A stretch of DNA of 7,852 nt. Source: Candidatus Latescibacterota bacterium. GTDB lineage: Bacteria > Latescibacterota > UBA2968 > UBA8231. Positions 5,991 through 7,852 of the stretch are shown one piece after another. The translations under genes were made by a program, and so were the position numbers. Within the stretch, counting starts at the first letter, position 1. The number at the start of each line of letters is the position of its first letter. Below the pieces are notes generated by a model that made no database searches, had not been told where the DNA came from, and was given only the letters and a program-made list of their open reading frames with translations. Where the stretch lies: assembly GCA_003529325.1 (NCBI GenBank), contig DPVW01000315.1, positions 1-7,852 on the forward strand, written 5' to 3'.

Positions 5991-6445
5991 CTCGGGGGCC
6001 TGCAGCAGGACTTTGCTAGGGCGATATCCTGCGTGGCGGTATAGTCCCAGTTGTCCGCCGGGGTGGTCTGGCAATGCCATTTGTAGCGGTCCGTCGAGGC
6101 GTCCACGGCTACGATACAGGACAGGAACAGATTGTCGCCGCCGCCGGGGGAGCGGATGGCCCGGGGCCAGGGCGAGCCGTTGCCCGTGCCCAGAAGGACG
6201 CGTCGATTGTATGTCGAAGCGCCAGGCCAATCCGAGGCGTGAAACCGTCTGGCGGTTGATCTGGTCGAGCGGAGAAAGTGGGCCAACCAGTTGCCCGGTT
6301 CGTCCTCGGCGCGGCTGGACGCGGTCTCACTGACTGCGGCATTGAACCCGATCAAGAGGGTGATGCAGGCAAGCGCCATCGTCGTCGCGAGTCGGGGGAA
6401 ACACGCTAACGTTCCCGCAAAAGTCGTAGATACGCTGATAGCCAT
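5982..6445 (-). pseudogene. Remnant of a PQQ-dependent alcohol dehydrogenase (quinoprotein), multiply deleted
   Basis: Reading the minus strand from ATG 6445-6443 gives a signal-peptide-like start ([20 protein letters not shown]), then [10 protein letters not shown] (to about 6278). In another frame this is followed by [20 protein letters not shown] (to about 6211), the usual N-terminal segment of quinoprotein ethanol-type dehydrogenases. Next comes [10 protein letters not shown] (about 6168-6193), [40 protein letters not shown], and in a further frame [11 protein letters not shown] (5982-6014). In full-length enzymes LAW and GTGNGSPW are separated by roughly 200 residues, and short segments normally present after GNWLAH and before KVLLQAP are also missing. 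At least three internal deletions have therefore occurred, and everything after ENGF (including later PQQ-binding blades and any cytochrome domain) is gone. The intact relative would be a periplasmic propeller enzyme oxidising alcohols. It is a clear pseudogene. Confidence 0.85.
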
Positions 6446-6450
6446 TAGAG

Positions 6451-6456
6451 CCTCCT
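6451..6456 (-). promoter_or_regulatory. Preserved Shine-Dalgarno site of the PQQ-dehydrogenase remnant
   Basis: AGGAGG on the minus strand stands five bases before the remnant's ATG (6445-6443). The translation start is thus intact although the body of the gene is destroyed, which suggests fairly recent decay. Confidence 0.6.
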
Positions 6457-6568
6457 CTTGTTTGGTACGGCCGGGACGGTCGGTTCGACACAGTTTCAGG
6501 TTGGCTTCGCCCTGCCAATGACCAATCGCTTATTCTATCGGCTATTGGCGCACAGAATTGTGAGAGTT

Positions 6569-6573
6569 GGAGA
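6569..6573 (+). promoter_or_regulatory. Shine-Dalgarno site fixing the GTG start of the enolase-family gene
   Basis: GGAGA lies seven bases before GTG 6581. The open frame reaches upstream to 6458, but the residues there do not resemble an enolase-superfamily N-terminus, whereas VKITDIDVIPI from 6581 does. Confidence 0.65.
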
Positions 6574-6580
6574 CCCGACC

Positions 6581-7819
6581 GTGAAGATCACTGACATCGA
6601 TGTCATCCCCATCCACCCGCGCCTGGCGACGCGTTACGCGGGCCGCGAGATCTGGGGCGCCGCCATCGACCACCGCACCGTCTACCGGGTCCGGGCCGAC
6701 AACGGTCTGGTGGGCTACGGCGACCACCGCCTCGTGGGCCCATCCCGCGCCGCCCTGCAGCCATTGATTGGGTGCGACCCCTTCGAGTTTGTCGGCAATG
6801 ACTTCGATCCTGGCCTCGGGGGCGCCCTCTACGACCTGATGGGCAAGTCCCTCGATGTGCCCGCATACCGGCTGATGGGGCCGAAGGTGCGTGACGCCAT
6901 CTCCGTCGCCGCCTGGACGAGCCGGGCGTCGGCCGACGACTTCGGTCGTGAGGTCGGACGTGCCGCACAGCAGGGCTACGGCGTGATCAAGATGCACACG
7001 GCACCCTTCTTCGATATCCTTGAGCAGACGCAGGCAGCAGAGGCCATCGCCCCTCTGGACTTCCGCCTGCACTATGATCTCAACGGCAACCGCACCCTGG
7101 CAACCGCCCTGCGTTTGCTGCGCCAACTCGAAGCCCACCCGATCGTCGGCTACATCGAGGATCCATTTCCGAAGGCAGACCGCGACGCCTGGTGCCGGCT
7201 GCGCGCACAGAGCCATATTCCACTCATCTTCCACGTCGCCGCCACGCACACGCGCTTACCCGAACTCGCCGCGGGCGTTGCCGACACCTACCTGTTCAGC
7301 GGTGTGTCGATCGGCCGAACCCTCAGCGGCGGTGCCGCCTGCGCTTGCGCCAACACGCAAGTGCTGCTCCAGCTCACCGGGGGCACTCTGACCAAGGCGC
7401 TGGCTCTGCACATGGCCGCCGTCCTGCCCACGGCGACGGGCCACTCCATCCATCTTGACGATCAGTATGAGGACGACGTCACCACAACGCGTCTCCCAGT
7501 CGTGGCCGGTGCATCGAAGGTGCCTGATGGTCCAGGACTGGGCGTCGAGGTCGATGAAGACGCCCTGACCCGGCTGGCGGAACGCGCCGCCGCCCCTCCC
7601 GTGGCGCCGCCGCGCTGCGTCGGCATCCTGCGCCTGCCCGGCGACCGTAGCTGGTACACCGCCGTGCCACCGGACGTCGTGCGCCTGACCGGACGCGAGG
7701 AGGGAGACCTGCGCGGCATTTGCGTTGACCTGTGGCAGGACGACGGCTCGGAGAACTTCGCGCGGATCTACGGTGAGGTCAGCCGCGAGGGTGCCGTCGA
7801 GGTGGACCCGGCGCCCTAG
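6581..7819 (+). CDS. Enolase-superfamily protein (mandelate racemase/muconate lactonizing type)
   Basis: The 412-residue protein starts with the capping domain: VKITDIDVIPI, VYRVRADNGLVGYGD (34-48), then GALYDLMGKSLDVPAYRLMG (81-100). The barrel follows: YGVIKMHTAPFFD (133-145, K137 as candidate base), LHYDLNGN (163-170, D166 metal ligand) and VGYIEDPFPKAD (189-200, E193 metal ligand). The third ligand, normally an acidic residue about 26 positions later, falls in PLIFHVAAT (214-222) and is not acidic; H218 is nearest. Later blocks LLQLTGGTLTKALALHMAAV, GHSIHLDDQYEDDV and DGPGLGVEVDEDAL (the classic 'pGLGvevde' ending, 316-329) complete the barrel. About 70 extra residues (345-412, VGILRLPGDRSWYT and beyond) follow. 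Enzymes of this class abstract a proton next to a carboxylate and then dehydrate, racemise or cycloisomerise; dehydration of a sugar acid would be typical. The gene is transcribed away from the PQQ remnant, and its frame is fully open. Confidence 0.88.
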   Translation: MKITDIDVIPIHPRLATRYAGREIWGAAIDHRTVYRVRADNGLVGYGDHRLVGPSRAALQPLIGCDPFEFVGNDFDPGLGGALYDLMGKSLDVPAYRLMGPKVRDAISVAAWTSRASADDFGREVGRAAQQGYGVIKMHTAPFFDILEQTQAAEAIAPLDFRLHYDLNGNRTLATALRLLRQLEAHPIVGYIEDPFPKADRDAWCRLRAQSHIPLIFHVAATHTRLPELAAGVADTYLFSGVSIGRTLSGGAACACANTQVLLQLTGGTLTKALALHMAAVLPTATGHSIHLDDQYEDDVTTTRLPVVAGASKVPDGPGLGVEVDEDALTRLAERAAAPPVAPPRCVGILRLPGDRSWYTAVPPDVVRLTGREEGDLRGICVDLWQDDGSENFARIYGEVSREGAVEVDPAP

Positions 7820-7852
7820 CTGAATTCAACGGTCAAGAACTGAAGCCGGAAA

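Larger units (their letters stand above)
6446..6580. promoter_or_regulatory. Divergent intergenic region between the PQQ remnant and the enolase-family gene
   Basis: About 135 bases separate the two divergent starts, so promoters for both should lie here. No consensus -35/-10 pair with normal spacing was found. CCAAT occurs at 6515-6519 and 6522-6526, and its complement ATTGG at 6544-6548. This gives a spaced inverted repeat that could be an operator, but the 5-base arms are too short to be convincing. Confidence 0.3.

Noticed and set aside
6458..6580. Upstream extension of the enolase-family protein from 6458
   Set aside because: The sequence does not resemble the family's N-terminus, and a good ribosome site precedes GTG 6581.
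6542..7249. Minus-strand open frame opposite the enolase-family gene
   Set aside because: It is antisense to a clear enolase-superfamily barrel and has no plausible domain.

Overview
The window looks like a chromosomal piece of a GC-rich, Gram-negative bacterium of the FCB/PVC sphere. Candidate phyla such as Latescibacterota or Poribacteria are the best guess. The clues are a C-terminal type IX secretion (Por) sorting domain beginning QNYPNPFNPS, two unrelated-looking phytanoyl-CoA dioxygenase (PhyH) genes close together, a SelA/DgaE-type PLP enzyme with an N-terminal export-like segment, a PQQ-alcohol dehydrogenase remnant and an enolase-superfamily gene. The taxonomic assignment is inference from gene content, not from a marker gene.

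Layout: 1-261 is the end of a large secreted protein (T9SS tail), followed by a hairpin terminator at 283-318. Bases 319-830 contain no convincing intact gene, perhaps coding debris. From 837 to about 5990 there is a tightly spaced plus-strand set that reads like one operon: PhyH-1 (837-1649), a SelA-like PLP enzyme (1690-2893), a 37-residue small ORF (2899-3012) overlapping by 4 bases the GTG start of PhyH-2 (3009-4145), an MBL-fold hydrolase (4162-4811), a type II haloacid-dehalogenase-like HAD hydrolase (4831-5535), and the 5' half of an isocitrate lyase/PEP-mutase family gene (5558 to about 5990). A minus-strand PQQ-alcohol dehydrogenase remnant (5982-6445) meets the PEP-mutase remnant head-on. 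A divergent enolase-superfamily (mandelate racemase/muconate lactonizing type) gene occupies 6581-7819.

The striking property is damage. The PLP enzyme, the MBL protein and the PEP-mutase homologue each carry one frameshift, and each can be explained by loss of a base or dinucleotide from a short repeat (GAGA to GA, AAAAA to AAAA, ATAT to AT). The PEP-mutase and PQQ genes have both lost their 3' parts at a single fusion point, and the PQQ gene has further internal deletions. PhyH-1, PhyH-2, the HAD gene and the enolase-family gene are open. This is either an operon under decay or, for the three simple frameshifts, sequencing/assembly error; the fusion and internal deletions are harder to attribute to base-calling error.

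Functionally, the intact set (Fe(II)/2-oxoglutarate oxygenases, PLP lyase/transferase-like enzyme, metallo-hydrolase, HAD hydrolase, PEP-mutase/lyase, enolase-type dehydratase) fits a catabolic module for a small organic acid or sugar-acid-like compound. The substrate cannot be read from the sequence.
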